A DNA stretch of 64,000 nt from Paracoccaceae bacterium (GCA_028284605.1 JANQRL010000009.1:62001-126000); one strand, 5' to 3'. Numbered from the stretch's first letter, positions 20,269 through 32,298 are shown. Translations and numbers: made by a program. The notes: a model not told the origin generated them from the sequence alone.

Positions 20269-21639
20269 TCAGGCTTCGAGCGCCCGGCGGAGCATCTCCA
20301 GATCGTCGGCGATCTGGCTGTCGGTGGCGCGCAGTTCCTCAATCTTCTTCACGCCATGCATGACCGTGGTGTGATCGCGCCCGCCGAAGCGGCGCCCGAT
20401 TTCCGGAAGCGAGCGGTTGGTCATCTTCTTGCAGAGCCACATCGCCACCTGCCGCGGCCGGGCGAAGGTGCGCACGCGCTTCGGCCCGATCAGTTCGGAA
20501 AGACGGATGTTGTAATGCTCGCTCACCTTGCGCTGGATTTCCTCGACCGTGATCTTGCGGTCGCTGTCGCGGAGGATGTCGCTCAGGCAATCCTGGACCA
20601 GGTCAAGCGTCACCTCGCGGCCGACCAGCGAGGCGAAGGCGAAGAGCCGGGTTAGCGCACCCTCCAGAACCCGGACATTGGTGGAGATGCGATGGGCGAG
20701 AAACTCCAGTACGCCATCATCGATCTTCACATCCGGATAGGTCGGCCGAAAGAACTCGGTCTTCGATTGCAGGATGCCCAGGCGCAATTCGTAATCGGTC
20801 GGGTGCAGGTCCACGACGAGACCGCATTGCAAGCGCGAGCGGATCCGATCCTCCAGGTCCTTAATCTCGCCCGGAGCGCGGTCGGCGGAGATCACGATCT
20901 GCCGACCGGCATCGACCAGAGCGTTGAATGTGTGGAAGAATTCCTCCTGCGTGCTGTCCTTGCCGGCGATGAACTGGACATCGTCGACCATCAGCACGTC
21001 GACCGAGCGAAAGAGCTGCTTGAAGTCGATCATCCGGCGCTCGCGCAGCGCGGTGACGAAGCGGTACATGAACTGTTCGGCGGAGAGGTAGAGCACGTTG
21101 AGTTCCGGCCGCTTCTGGCGCAGCTCGTTGGCAATGGCGTGCATCAGGTGGGTCTTACCGAGGCCGACACCGCCATACATGAAGAGCGGATTGAAGGTCA
21201 CGGCCGCCCCTTCGGCAACGTGCTTGGCGGCGGCATGGGCGAGCGCGTTTGGTTTGCCGACCACGAAAGTGTCGAAGGTGAAGCGCTTGTCGACCTGCCC
21301 GCCGGCGAGCCCGTCCGGCCGCTCAGGCATCGTGCCAAGCGCGGCACCTGCTGCCTTGTTGCTCTTGCCCGCTCCGCCCATCGCTCTGTCCCCGTCGCCG
21401 GCGGTCGCGGCGAACTCCAGCCGCTCCACCGGCGCGCCGGACCGATTCATGTGATAGATGATCTGATCGCCGAAATTCTGAGACACGAAATTGCCGAAGA
21501 ACCGCGTCGGTACATGGAATCTGGCTACCCCGTGATCGACGGCATCGAACACCATCGGCTCGATCCAGTTCGTGTAATTGTTCGCCCCGACATAGGCCTT
21601 CAGTCCCTCTCGCATCTCTCCCCAGTGTTCGTCGGTCAT
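20269..21639 (-). CDS. dnaA: Chromosomal replication initiator protein DnaA
   Basis: AAA+ initiator that binds and melts the origin. 456 residues in the classic layout: an N-terminal domain (EHWGEMREGLKAYVGANNYTNW), a variable linker, the AAA+ domain starting at RFTFDTFVVGKPNALAHAAA with Walker A GGVGLGKTH and Walker B VLMVDDVQFIAGK, and a C-terminal DNA-binding domain with PRQVAMWLCKKMTNRSLPEI and FGGRDHTTVMHG. The ATG at 21639 follows GGGGACAGA. I saw no consensus DnaA boxes (TTATCCACA) in the flanking gap. Confidence 0.97.
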   Translation of the reverse strand: MTDEHWGEMREGLKAYVGANNYTNWIEPMVFDAVDHGVARFHVPTRFFGNFVSQNFGDQIIYHMNRSGAPVERLEFAATAGDGDRAMGGAGKSNKAAGAALGTMPERPDGLAGGQVDKRFTFDTFVVGKPNALAHAAAKHVAEGAAVTFNPLFMYGGVGLGKTHLMHAIANELRQKRPELNVLYLSAEQFMYRFVTALRERRMIDFKQLFRSVDVLMVDDVQFIAGKDSTQEEFFHTFNALVDAGRQIVISADRAPGEIKDLEDRIRSRLQCGLVVDLHPTDYELRLGILQSKTEFFRPTYPDVKIDDGVLEFLAHRISTNVRVLEGALTRLFAFASLVGREVTLDLVQDCLSDILRDSDRKITVEEIQRKVSEHYNIRLSELIGPKRVRTFARPRQVAMWLCKKMTNRSLPEIGRRFGGRDHTTVMHGVKKIEELRATDSQIADDLEMLRRALEA

Positions 21640-22164
21640 TCTGTCCCCATTGTTCTTAGCTCCATCGGCCCGCGCGCGGCGCCGCATACCTTCCGCCGCT
21701 CTTTCCGAACGGCCGCCCAATCGCGCCACGCGGACCGGATCTCGCCGCCGCTACCCCCAGCAAAGAGCGCAGCGTGACCCGAAGCCGATCCCGAAAGCCC
21801 CCTCTCCGCCGGCAGCAAACGCCGTCCGCCCGGTTCCGGGTTCCATTGGAGAATAAGGTACGCACCGACATCCGGACCGATGGCCCGGATCTGCCGCGAG
21901 CAAGAGAGGCCGAAGGTGTCCCTCCTAGCCCCCCTCACACAAAGCCGGTGACAGGTTTTCGGGACGCGTCAGGCTAACCCCATGCCGTCCCACGCCGCCG
22001 GTTTCCCCATGTTCCCCCAGGAACGCGCGTGAATCGCAAAGCCAAGCTAGCAAGGGGTTTGCGGCACCTGCAACGCAACAACGCGCTTGACTCGGAGGAG
22101 TCCGGCGGAAAATCCGCAACGGCGTTGAAAGCTCAGGAAAACTCTCCGAGGAGATTCGCCGGTC
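21640..22164. other. Long gap between dnaA and rpsT terminator
   Basis: About 525 nt without a convincing gene; the short open frames here lack a ribosome-binding site or family features. It should contain the dnaA promoter and leader. No consensus DnaA boxes or long AT-rich stretch were seen by eye, so I cannot call an origin of replication here. Confidence 0.5.
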
Positions 22165-22195
22165 AGAAAAAAGGCGCCCCGTCGGAGGGCGCCTT
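22165..22195 (-). terminator. Rho-independent terminator of rpsT
   Basis: Arms AAGGCGCCC (22171-22179) and GGGCGCCTT (22187-22195) enclose a short loop. On the minus strand the hairpin is followed by TTTTTTC, a classic terminator about 50 nt past the rpsT stop. Confidence 0.88.
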
Positions 22196-22243
22196 GGGAT
22201 GCCGGATCATGGTGCAGACCGGACACGCGTGCCGCAAAATGCG

Positions 22244-22507
22244 TCAGCCGATCGCTTTCACCCGAGCCGAGAGTCGCGACATTTTGCGCGCCGCGGTGTT
22301 CTTGTGGAAGACGCCTTTGGTCACGCCGCGCATCAGTTCGGGCTGTGCCTCACGCAGGGCCGATTTGGCCGCATCCGAGTCGCCCGAGGCGATGGCTTCC
22401 TCGACCTTGCGCAGGAAGGTGCGGATGCGCGACCGGCGCGCCTTGTTGACGGCGTAACGGCGCTCGTTCTGGCGGGCGCGCTTTTTCGATTGGGGCGTGT
22501 TGGCCAT
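22244..22507 (-). CDS. rpsT: 30S ribosomal protein S20
   Basis: 87-residue basic primary rRNA-binding protein of the small subunit. [17 protein letters not shown] at the start and [14 protein letters not shown] at the end are S20 signatures. It is monocistronic with a strong terminator and lies upstream of dnaA on the same strand, the usual order in this group. Confidence 0.97.
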   Translation of the reverse strand: MANTPQSKKRARQNERRYAVNKARRSRIRTFLRKVEEAIASGDSDAAKSALREAQPELMRGVTKGVFHKNTAARKMSRLSARVKAIG

Positions 22508-22764
22508 AGGGTCGGGTTCCCGATGTGACGTCGGTCAAAATCTGAAGTCGCGCAGATACGCGCGAGTCGGGGTCAAGTCAACAGCGTGGGCGGGGAATCT
22601 CCGGCCTGGCCGCGCAGGGCTTCGAGGACAGGCCGGCGCGGGGCCGATAGTGTCGGATTCAGGGTGAATGTCAGGAGTCTCGCGACGGGCGAACGCTACC
22701 CGGCTCCGCGGCGCGCCACTCATCCCGCATGACCGAGAACCCCTGGCGATGTCAGCCCCGCCTA

Positions 22765-24378
22765 TCACGAATAGCCACGTCGCATATCGCGCCTTTGTGC
22801 CTCCGGTGACCGTTCTTCGGCCGAGCCGAAACCCCCGCCGCCCGGCAGTTCCAGCACGAGGCGCCGCTCGGGCGGCACGAATTGCCGGCCTTTGGCCGCG
22901 AGTCTCGTGCCGTCGTCGAGCCGCACCGCCCCCGGAGCGCCATACTGGCCTCCGGCGCGGCCCCGGGCCGGGTGGTCGACCCGGTCGAACATGGCGTTGA
23001 AGTGAAAGGCATGGCCCTCGGTCGCCTGCACCTCGATGGTCTGGCCGAGCCCGCCGCGATACTGCCCGGCGCCGCCGGAGCCTTCGCGCAGTTCCTTGCG
23101 CCAGAACACGACCGGGCCGGTCTGTTCCAGCGCCTCGATCGACATGCCCATGACGCCGGAGGGGAAGGCGGTGGCCGAGAGCCCGTCCTTGCCCGGCCGC
23201 GCGCCGGTGCCGCCGGAGGTGAAGATCAGCACCTCGGCCGAGGTCAGCCGTTCGCCCTGCGCGGCCTGGGCACCGGGGAGCGGGCGGGCGGCGAGCTGGA
23301 TGTTCCAGAGCGCTCCGGCGCCCTCGGCCGGGGCGACATTGGGCAGGAACTGCGCGACGGCGCCGAGCACGGTGTCGGGAAGGAAATGGCCAAGGACGTG
23401 CCGGACCGCGACCGGGGCCGGATGTTCGGCATTCAGGATAGAGCCCGCCGGGGCGCTTACCGTGAAGGGTTCGAGCGAGGCGTGGTTGTTCGGGATTTCG
23501 GGGGAAAGCGCGCATTTCAGCCCGTAGCCGCAATAGGCTTCCGTATAGATGAGCGGCACGTTGATGCCGTGGGGGCTGACCGGCGAGGTGCCGTCGAAAT
23601 CCGCATGGACGCCCTCGGCGCTGACGGTCAGTGCAACGGCAAGGGTCACCGGCGCCCCATAACCGTCGACGGTCATCGTGTTGGCGTAGCGGCCCGGGGG
23701 CAGGTCGGCGAGGCAGGCCAGCGTCGCCTCGCGGGAGCGCTCGAAGATGAAACCGGCGAGGTCTGTGAGATCGTCGAGGGAGAACTCGTCCATCATCTCC
23801 ATCAGCCGCCTGTGGCCCGTGGCGTTGCAGGCCGCGAGGGAGTGCAGGTCGCCAATCACCATGTCGGGCGCGCGGAGATTGGCGCGCAGGATGTGGAGGA
23901 GTTTGGCATCCACCGCGCCCGCCTCGGCGAAGCGGGTGATCGGGATGTAGATGCCCTCCTCATAGACATCCGCCGCGTCGGGGCTGAAGCCGCGCCCGCC
24001 GACATCGACGACATGGGCGGTGCAGGCGAAGAACCCGACGAGGCGACCCTTTCGGAACGATGGCGTGACGAAGGTGAAATCCAGAAGATGCCCGGTGCCG
24101 AGCCAGGGATCGTTGGTGACGTAGATATCGCCCTCGGCAATGGTCTCGCGGCCGATGGCATCGATGAAGTTGCTCACCGCGGCGGCCATGGCGTTCACAT
24201 GGCCCGGCGTGCCGGTGACGGCCTGGGCCATCATCCGGCCTTCGGCGTCGAACACCCCGGCCGAGAGGTCGCCGGCCTCTCGGACCGAGGGGGAGAAGGC
24301 GGTGCGCACGAGCGTCAGGGCCTGTTCCTCGACCACCGCGATCAAGCGGTTCCACATGATCTGATGGGCGATGCTCAT
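22765..24378 (-). CDS. hyuB: Hydantoinase B / 5-oxoprolinase-type subunit
   Basis: 537-residue HyuB-family subunit of an ATP-dependent N-methylhydantoinase or 5-oxoprolinase. Family segments include EEQALTLVRTAFSPSVREAGDLS, TGTPGHVNAM, YVTNDPWLGTGHLLDF and the late GGTGARPGKDGLSATAFPSG. Its start overlaps the hyuA stop by 4 nt (ATGA), so the subunits are coupled. The exact cyclic-amide substrate cannot be read from the sequence. It is not fused to the A subunit, unlike eukaryotic 5-oxoprolinase. Confidence 0.9.
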   Translation of the reverse strand: MSIAHQIMWNRLIAVVEEQALTLVRTAFSPSVREAGDLSAGVFDAEGRMMAQAVTGTPGHVNAMAAAVSNFIDAIGRETIAEGDIYVTNDPWLGTGHLLDFTFVTPSFRKGRLVGFFACTAHVVDVGGRGFSPDAADVYEEGIYIPITRFAEAGAVDAKLLHILRANLRAPDMVIGDLHSLAACNATGHRRLMEMMDEFSLDDLTDLAGFIFERSREATLACLADLPPGRYANTMTVDGYGAPVTLAVALTVSAEGVHADFDGTSPVSPHGINVPLIYTEAYCGYGLKCALSPEIPNNHASLEPFTVSAPAGSILNAEHPAPVAVRHVLGHFLPDTVLGAVAQFLPNVAPAEGAGALWNIQLAARPLPGAQAAQGERLTSAEVLIFTSGGTGARPGKDGLSATAFPSGVMGMSIEALEQTGPVVFWRKELREGSGGAGQYRGGLGQTIEVQATEGHAFHFNAMFDRVDHPARGRAGGQYGAPGAVRLDDGTRLAAKGRQFVPPERRLVLELPGGGGFGSAEERSPEAQRRDMRRGYS

Positions 24379-26459
24379 GGGGCGGACCTTTCGATGCGCA
24401 GGGTGCCGTCGGGGAGGGCGACGACGATCCTGCCCGTGGGCAGAACCGTCGTCGTCTCGCGCTCCTGCACGACCGCGGGGCCTTGGGTGGAAAGGCCCGG
24501 TGCGAGTTCTTCGCGGGCGACGACCCCGGCCCGGGTCCAGTCCTGACGGCCGGTGTCATAGACCGCCCGGGTGCCGCTGGCGGCCAGCGCGTCGGTTCGG
24601 TCGACCGGGCCGACCGGATCGATGCGGGCGGGCGGAGAGGCGACGCGGACGGACCAGTTCATCACTTCGATGTCGAGCCCATCGAGCGGGCGGCCGAAAA
24701 GGCGCGCATATTCGGCCTCGAAGGCAGCGCGCAGGGCGTCGGCGGCATCGTGGCCGAGGGCGAGGTCGTCGAGCGCCACGGGGATTTCCCAGCCCTGTCC
24801 CTCGTAGCGCATGAAGGCCTTGCGCTCGACGACCGGCTCGGCCTCGCCGCGATAGCCCTCGGCCACCACCGCGCGGGCCTCCGCCTCCAGCGCACCGAGA
24901 ATGTCGGCCAGCCAGACGCCCGTGAGCGTCGACAGTTTCGCATAGGCGCCACGCACCGTCTCATAGCCGAAGGGCGCGCGCAGAAAACCGATGGCCGAGC
25001 CGACGCCGGCACCCGGCGGCACGAGGCAGGCCCCGATGCCGAGCTTGTCGCAGAGCCGCGCGGCGTGGAGCGGCGCGGCGCCGCCGAAGGCAATCATGGT
25101 GAAGGAGCCGAGGTCCTTGCCGCTCTCCACCGCATGGGCGCGGGCGGCATTGGCCATGGTTTCGTCAACGATCTCGGCCACGGCGCGGGCCGCTTCGGTG
25201 GCATCGAGGTCCAGAGGCTTACCGATATGGTCGTCGAGCGCCTCGATGGCGTTCGCGGGAAAGAGCGGGATGTCACCGCCGGCAAAGCTCTCCGCATCGA
25301 GCTTGCCGAGGATCAGATCGGCATCGGTGACCGCGGGACGGGCGCCGCCAAGGCCGTAGCAGGCAGGGCCTGGTTCGGAGCCGGCGCTTTCGGGCCCCAC
25401 GCGGACCTGGCGCAGCGCATCGACCCGGGCCAGCGATCCGCCCCCCGCGCCGATCTCCACCATCTCGATCACCGGGATCGAGATCGGCATCCCGGAGCCC
25501 TTGGCGAAGCGGGTGGTCCGGGCGACCTCGAAGGTGCGGGCGGTGCGCGGGGTCCGGTTCTCGATCAGGCAGATCTTGGCCGTGGTGCCGCCCATGTCGA
25601 AGGACAGCACCCGGTCGAGCCCGTGCCGCGCGGCGATATGGGCGGCATAGATCGCGCCCCCGGCGGGGCCGGATTCGAGCAGGCGGACGGGGTAGGCCAC
25701 CGCCGCCTCGACGGAGATCAGCCCGCCGCCCGAATGCATCAGGAAGACCGGGCAGCTGGCGCCGGCCTCTTTGAGCCGCTCCACCAGGCGGGTCAGATAG
25801 GAGGCCATCAGCGGTTTGACAAAGGCATTGGCGCAGACGGTGTTGAAGCGCTCGAATTCGCGCATCTGCGGTGAGACCTGGGAGGAGAGCGAGACCGACA
25901 GCCCGGGCGCCTCGGCGGCGATGATCTCGCCGGCGCGGGTCTCGTGCGATGGGTTCACGTAGGAATGGATCAGGCCCACGGCGACGCTCTCAAATCCCGC
26001 ATCGCGGACATCACGGGCGAAACGGCCGACAGCCTCCTCGTCGAGCGGCTGCAACTCCCGGCCGCTGGCGGCGATCCGGCCGGCGACAATGTGGCGGTCC
26101 TCGCGCGGGATCAGCGGCGGCGGCAGGTCGATATTCAGGTCGTACTGGTCGAACCGGCTCTCGGTGCGGATTTCGATGACGTCCCGAAAGCCCGCGGTGG
26201 TCAGGAACGCAGTCTTGGCCCCTTTCCGCTCGATCAGCGCGTTGGTGGCCAGTGTCGTGCCATGGATGACGAGGCCCAGTTCACCCGGCGTGATCCCGGC
26301 AGCGGCGCAGACTTCGGCCACGCCGTCGAGGATCGCCTGTTCCGGCGCGGCATGGGTGGTCAGGAGCTTCGTGGTGTGGAGCGTTCCCGCGACATCCAGT
26401 GCGAGGTCGGTGAAGGTGCCGCCGATATCGACGCCGAGGCGGATGTCGGGATTGCTCAT
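24375..26459 (-). CDS. hyuA: Hydantoinase A / 5-oxoprolinase-type ATPase subunit
   Basis: 694-residue HyuA-family subunit carrying the actin-like ATP-binding fold; GVDIGGTFTDLALD near residue 9 is the phosphate-binding loop and VLSFDMGGTTAKICLIE a second nucleotide motif. It works with HyuB to open five-membered cyclic amides with ATP. First gene of the hyuA-hyuB pair. oxyR ends 69 nt upstream on the same strand, so co-transcription with oxyR is possible but unproven. Confidence 0.9.
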   Translation of the reverse strand: MSNPDIRLGVDIGGTFTDLALDVAGTLHTTKLLTTHAAPEQAILDGVAEVCAAAGITPGELGLVIHGTTLATNALIERKGAKTAFLTTAGFRDVIEIRTESRFDQYDLNIDLPPPLIPREDRHIVAGRIAASGRELQPLDEEAVGRFARDVRDAGFESVAVGLIHSYVNPSHETRAGEIIAAEAPGLSVSLSSQVSPQMREFERFNTVCANAFVKPLMASYLTRLVERLKEAGASCPVFLMHSGGGLISVEAAVAYPVRLLESGPAGGAIYAAHIAARHGLDRVLSFDMGGTTAKICLIENRTPRTARTFEVARTTRFAKGSGMPISIPVIEMVEIGAGGGSLARVDALRQVRVGPESAGSEPGPACYGLGGARPAVTDADLILGKLDAESFAGGDIPLFPANAIEALDDHIGKPLDLDATEAARAVAEIVDETMANAARAHAVESGKDLGSFTMIAFGGAAPLHAARLCDKLGIGACLVPPGAGVGSAIGFLRAPFGYETVRGAYAKLSTLTGVWLADILGALEAEARAVVAEGYRGEAEPVVERKAFMRYEGQGWEIPVALDDLALGHDAADALRAAFEAEYARLFGRPLDGLDIEVMNWSVRVASPPARIDPVGPVDRTDALAASGTRAVYDTGRQDWTRAGVVAREELAPGLSTQGPAVVQERETTTVLPTGRIVVALPDGTLRIERSAP

Positions 26460-26528
26460 CTTGCGGCCGGGAGGTGGGTCGTCATGGGCCGGACGCTGCC
26501 AGAGATGCAGGGGGCGTGCAATCGGGGC

Positions 26529-27446
26529 TTAGACCGCTGCCGCCTCTGTGTCCTGCGACCCCATCGCAGCTTCCCGCACAGTGTCGGCGATCTGGCGAAG
26601 CTGGGGTTCGAGCGGGCTGGAGGCGCGCCAGACCATACCGATGGTGCGGCGTGGCTCGGGGGCCGGGAACCGGGCGACCGCGACGGCGGCGGAGCGGGTC
26701 TCGATGGGGACCGCCATCTCGGGGATCAGGGTCACGCCGATCCCCGCCCCGACCATCTGCACCAGCGTCGAGAGCGAGCTGCCATCCATCAGGTCCCGCG
26801 TCCGCAGAGGCCCCAGCCCGCAGAACGAAAGCGCCTGATCGCGAAAGCAATGGCCTTCTTCCAGCAACAGCAGCTTCATCTTTTGCAGGGCCTGGCCATC
26901 AGGGACGGGCCGGTCCGCATCGGCCCAGGGCCTGACCAGCATGAAGCTCTCCGAAAACAGCTCGACCTCGGTGAAGGAGGGCTCGGAGATCGGCAGGGCG
27001 ACGATGGCGGCGTCGAGACGGCCCGCCTTGATCCCGTCGACGAGGCGCGGGGTGATGGTCTCCCGAAGCTGAACGTCGAGTGCCGGAAAACGGGCGGTGA
27101 GCCCCTTCAGGATGTCCGGCAGCAGATAGGGCGCGATGGTGGGAATCACCCCGAGCCGGAACGGGCCGGAGAGATCGCCACGGGCGCTGCGCACCAGATC
27201 GCCGACCTCATCCACGGCCTGAAGAATGCCGCGGGCGCGCTCCGCCAACACCTCGCCGAGACCCGTCAGCCGAAGCTGCCGGCGGTTGCGCTCGACCAGC
27301 GGCGCGCCCAACATCTCCTCCAACTCCTTGATCTGAAGCGACAGTGCCGGCTGCGAAATCGCGCAGGCCTCGGCGGCCCGACCGAAATGCCGATGCTGGG
27401 CCAGCGCCTCGAAGTAGCGAAAGTGCTTGAGGGTCAGACCTTTCAT
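26529..27446 (-). CDS. oxyR: Hydrogen peroxide-sensing regulator OxyR (LysR family)
   Basis: 305-residue LysR-type regulator with the N-terminal winged helix (LKHFRYFEALAQHRHFGRAA then QPALSLQIKELEEMLG). The redox pair is visible as EEGHCFRDQALSFCG, with C200 and C209, matching the positions of E. coli OxyR C199 and C208. Divergent from katG, its expected target. The ATG at 27446 is chosen; a TTG four codons upstream is an alternative. Confidence 0.92.
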   Translation of the reverse strand: MKGLTLKHFRYFEALAQHRHFGRAAEACAISQPALSLQIKELEEMLGAPLVERNRRQLRLTGLGEVLAERARGILQAVDEVGDLVRSARGDLSGPFRLGVIPTIAPYLLPDILKGLTARFPALDVQLRETITPRLVDGIKAGRLDAAIVALPISEPSFTEVELFSESFMLVRPWADADRPVPDGQALQKMKLLLLEEGHCFRDQALSFCGLGPLRTRDLMDGSSLSTLVQMVGAGIGVTLIPEMAVPIETRSAAVAVARFPAPEPRRTIGMVWRASSPLEPQLRQIADTVREAAMGSQDTEAAAV

Positions 27447-27448
27447 AA

Positions 27449-29812
<2,364 letters not shown>

Positions 29813-29847
29813 GGTCGGACATGGACGGGCCGGATGGCCGGACATCG

Positions 29848-29874
29848 GGTGACGGGGCGGCGCGCTCCGTCACC
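29848..29874. terminator. Possible intrinsic hairpin between convergent katG and aminotransferase
   Basis: GGTGACGG (29848-29855) pairs with CCGTCACC (29867-29874) around an 11-nt loop, 36 nt after the katG stop and 20 nt from the end of the convergent gene. There is no T-run on either side, so termination is only a guess. Confidence 0.4.
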
Positions 29875-29893
29875 TATTGCGGTGGGAAGCGGC

Positions 29894-31081
29894 TCAGCCC
29901 TTCTCCGCCGCCACGATGGCCTCGGCAAGCACCGGCACCGTTTCGGCATTGAGGCCGGCGATGTTCATCCGTGAATCGCCCACCATGTAGATACCGTGCT
30001 CGGCGCGCAGCCGCTCGACCATCTCCGGCCCCACGCCGAGGCGCGAAAACATGCCCCGGTGCCGGGCGAGAAACCCGTAGCGGTCGGAATTGGTCAGCCG
30101 GGCCAGTTCGCCCGCGAGCTGCTCCCGCAGGCCCAGCATCCCAAGCCGCACCTCCTCCAGCTCCGCCTCCCAATCCGCGCGCAGCTCCGGGTCGGTCAGG
30201 ATCTCGGTGACCACCCGGGCCCCGTGATCGGGAGGGAAGCTGTAATTCTGCCGGTTGAGATAGGCCAGCGTGCCCTGCGTCAGCTTCGCCTCACCCTCGT
30301 CGCGCGCCACCGCCATCAGGATGCCGGTCCGCTCGCGATAGACGCCGAAATTCTTCGAACAGCTTGCGGCGATCAGGACGTTGTCGAACGCGCTCGCGAT
30401 GGCCCGCGTCGCCACCGCATCCGCCTCGAGCCCGTCCCCGAAGCCCTGATAGGCGATGTCGACCAGAGGCACCGCGCCCTTGCCCTTGAGCAATGCGATC
30501 ACCTCGGCCAGTTGTTCGGCGGTCAGGTTCGCCCCGGTCGGGTTATGGCAGCAGCCGTGGAGAAGTACCGCGTCACCCGCGGCGACCCCGCCCAGCGCCG
30601 CCATCAAGCCGGAAAAATCGACCTCACCCGTGGCGCCGTCGAAATAGCGGTACGCGGCACTCTTCATCCCGAGATACTTCAGGATCGACGGATGGTTCGG
30701 CCAGGTCGGGTCCGAGAGCCACACCGTGGCCTCGGGCGCGGCCATGCGAATGAGCTCGAGCGCCTGCCGGATCGCGCCGGTCCCGCCGGGGGTTGCGACC
30801 GCGGCCACGCGGGCGCGCTCCACGGCGCCCCCTAAGACCAGCCCGATCATCGCGTCGGAAAAGGCCGGGTCGCCGGCGAGCCCGGTATAGGCTTTGGTCA
30901 CCTGACTCTCCACGATCCGCCGTTCGGCGGCCTTCACCGCCCGCATCACCGGCGTGTTGCCGCTGGCATCCTTATAGACCCCGACCCCGAGGTCGATCTT
31001 GTCGGTGCGCGGATCGGCGCGATAGGCGCTCATCAGCGCCAGGATCTTGTCGGCGGGCTGTTCCTTCAGGTGCTCGAACAT
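29894..31081 (-). CDS. Class I aromatic/aspartate aminotransferase
   Basis: 395-residue PLP enzyme of the AspC/TyrB type (fold-type I). It opens with MFEHLKEQPADKILALMSAY and DLGVGVYKD, and the PLP lysine lies in AASCSKNFGVYRERTG; NPTGANLT and the late SRMNIAG arginine motif for the substrate carboxylate are present. TyrB-like and AspC-like members are hard to separate by eye. Its start overlaps the sseA stop by one base, so it is translated with sseA; cysteine transamination to 3-mercaptopyruvate would make the pair metabolically coherent (inference). Confidence 0.9.
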   Translation of the reverse strand: MFEHLKEQPADKILALMSAYRADPRTDKIDLGVGVYKDASGNTPVMRAVKAAERRIVESQVTKAYTGLAGDPAFSDAMIGLVLGGAVERARVAAVATPGGTGAIRQALELIRMAAPEATVWLSDPTWPNHPSILKYLGMKSAAYRYFDGATGEVDFSGLMAALGGVAAGDAVLLHGCCHNPTGANLTAEQLAEVIALLKGKGAVPLVDIAYQGFGDGLEADAVATRAIASAFDNVLIAASCSKNFGVYRERTGILMAVARDEGEAKLTQGTLAYLNRQNYSFPPDHGARVVTEILTDPELRADWEAELEEVRLGMLGLREQLAGELARLTNSDRYGFLARHRGMFSRLGVGPEMVERLRAEHGIYMVGDSRMNIAGLNAETVPVLAEAIVAAEKG

Positions 31082-31935
31082 CAGGCCTCTCCGGTGGCGA
31101 TGGGCAGGTCGTCATACATGCCCCATTCGGTCCAGGACCCGTCATAGACCGCATGGTCGGACTTGCCGAGCCGCTCCAACGCCAGGGCCAGAATGGCGGC
31201 GGTGATGCCGGACCCGCAGGTGGTGATCGCGGGCTTGGCGAGGTCCACGCCCGCGGCAGTGAAGGCGGCGCGCAGCCCGGCTTCGTCCTTCATCGTCCCG
31301 TCGGGGTTCAGGAGATCGCCATAGGGCAGGTTCTTCGAGCCCGGGATATGGCCGCTCCGCAGGCCCGGACGGGGCTCCTCGACCTCGCCCCGGAACCGCT
31401 CCGGCGACCGCGCATCGATGATCTCGGTATCGCCGAGCTTGGAGGCATGGGCGACTTGAGTGACATCCTTGATCAGGTGGTTCTGCCGCGCCACGGTCAT
31501 GTGCCGGTCGCGGACCACCGGCGGCAGGTCCTCGATCTCGCGCCCCTCGGCCTGCCATTTCGGCAGACCGCCGTCGAGCACGGCGACATCTCGCTTGCCC
31601 ATCAGGCGAAAGGTCCACCAGACCCGGGCGGCGCTGAACAGGCCCGCGCCGTCATAGACCACGACCTGATGGCCGTCGCCGACACCCATGGCGCGCATCC
31701 GGCTCATGAATTTTTCCACCGGCGGCGCCATATGCGGCAGCTCCGAACGGCTATCGGCGATCTCGTCGATGTCGAAGAACCGCGCGCCGGGAATATGCGC
31801 CGCCTCATATTCGGCACGGGCATCGCGCCCCGCATCGGGCATGTGCCAGGAGGCGTCGAGGAGCCTGAGGTCAGGGTCCTTCAGATGCGCCGCCAACCAG
31901 TCGGTCGAAACGAGCGTGTGGGGATCGTCGGTCAT
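31081..31935 (-). CDS. sseA: 3-mercaptopyruvate sulfurtransferase
   Basis: 284-residue tandem rhodanese: the N-terminal inactive domain holds YEAAHIPGARFFDID, the C-terminal catalytic domain has C240 in TTCGSGITAA, close to the CG[ST]GVTA loop that marks mercaptopyruvate rather than thiosulfate specificity. It transfers sulfur from 3-mercaptopyruvate to thiols or cyanide. ATG 31935 is preferred, with AAGGTG nine bases before it; a GTG at 31947 is an alternative. Coupled to the downstream aminotransferase. Confidence 0.9.
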   Translation of the reverse strand: MTDDPHTLVSTDWLAAHLKDPDLRLLDASWHMPDAGRDARAEYEAAHIPGARFFDIDEIADSRSELPHMAPPVEKFMSRMRAMGVGDGHQVVVYDGAGLFSAARVWWTFRLMGKRDVAVLDGGLPKWQAEGREIEDLPPVVRDRHMTVARQNHLIKDVTQVAHASKLGDTEIIDARSPERFRGEVEEPRPGLRSGHIPGSKNLPYGDLLNPDGTMKDEAGLRAAFTAAGVDLAKPAITTCGSGITAAILALALERLGKSDHAVYDGSWTEWGMYDDLPIATGEA

Positions 31936-32025
31936 CGGCGGCGGCACCTTGGGCAGAACGCATCCTGCCTAGCGCCGCCCCGGGCGGGTGGCAAGGCCGG
32001 AGCCCGCCCCGCCCGGGCCGCCGGA

Positions 32026-32298
32026 TCACCGCGCCAGCGCGCCCCGGATGACGCCGATGATGGCGAGCAGGATGCCGCCCCCGACGCCGCCGGACGCCAC
32101 GCTGCCGAGAAACGCGCCGAGCCCGCCTGCCGCTGCGCCGCCCAAGCCGATCATGGCCAGGACCTGACCGCCGAGGCCACCGCCGGCAATGCCCGCAACT
32201 GAGTTCCACAGCGTTCCGAGCGACAGGTTCCTGAACAGCGCGGCGACAAGGTTGCCGCCGAGCGCGCCGGCGATGAGTTGAATGATAAGATATTCCAT
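32026..32298 (-). CDS. Small glycine-rich membrane protein
   Basis: 90 residues, almost wholly hydrophobic and Gly/Ala-rich, with a first helix (YLIIQLIAGALGGNLVAALF), a Gly-rich middle (GGGLGGQVLAMIGLGGAAAGG) and a last helix (GGGILLAIIGVIRGAL). There are no catalytic motifs. GGGAGGGTCGGT lies directly before the ATG. Similar short Gly-zipper-like proteins occur in alphaproteobacteria as uncharacterised proteins. Function unknown; it may oligomerise in the membrane. Confidence 0.65.
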   Translation of the reverse strand: MEYLIIQLIAGALGGNLVAALFRNLSLGTLWNSVAGIAGGGLGGQVLAMIGLGGAAAGGLGAFLGSVASGGVGGGILLAIIGVIRGALAR

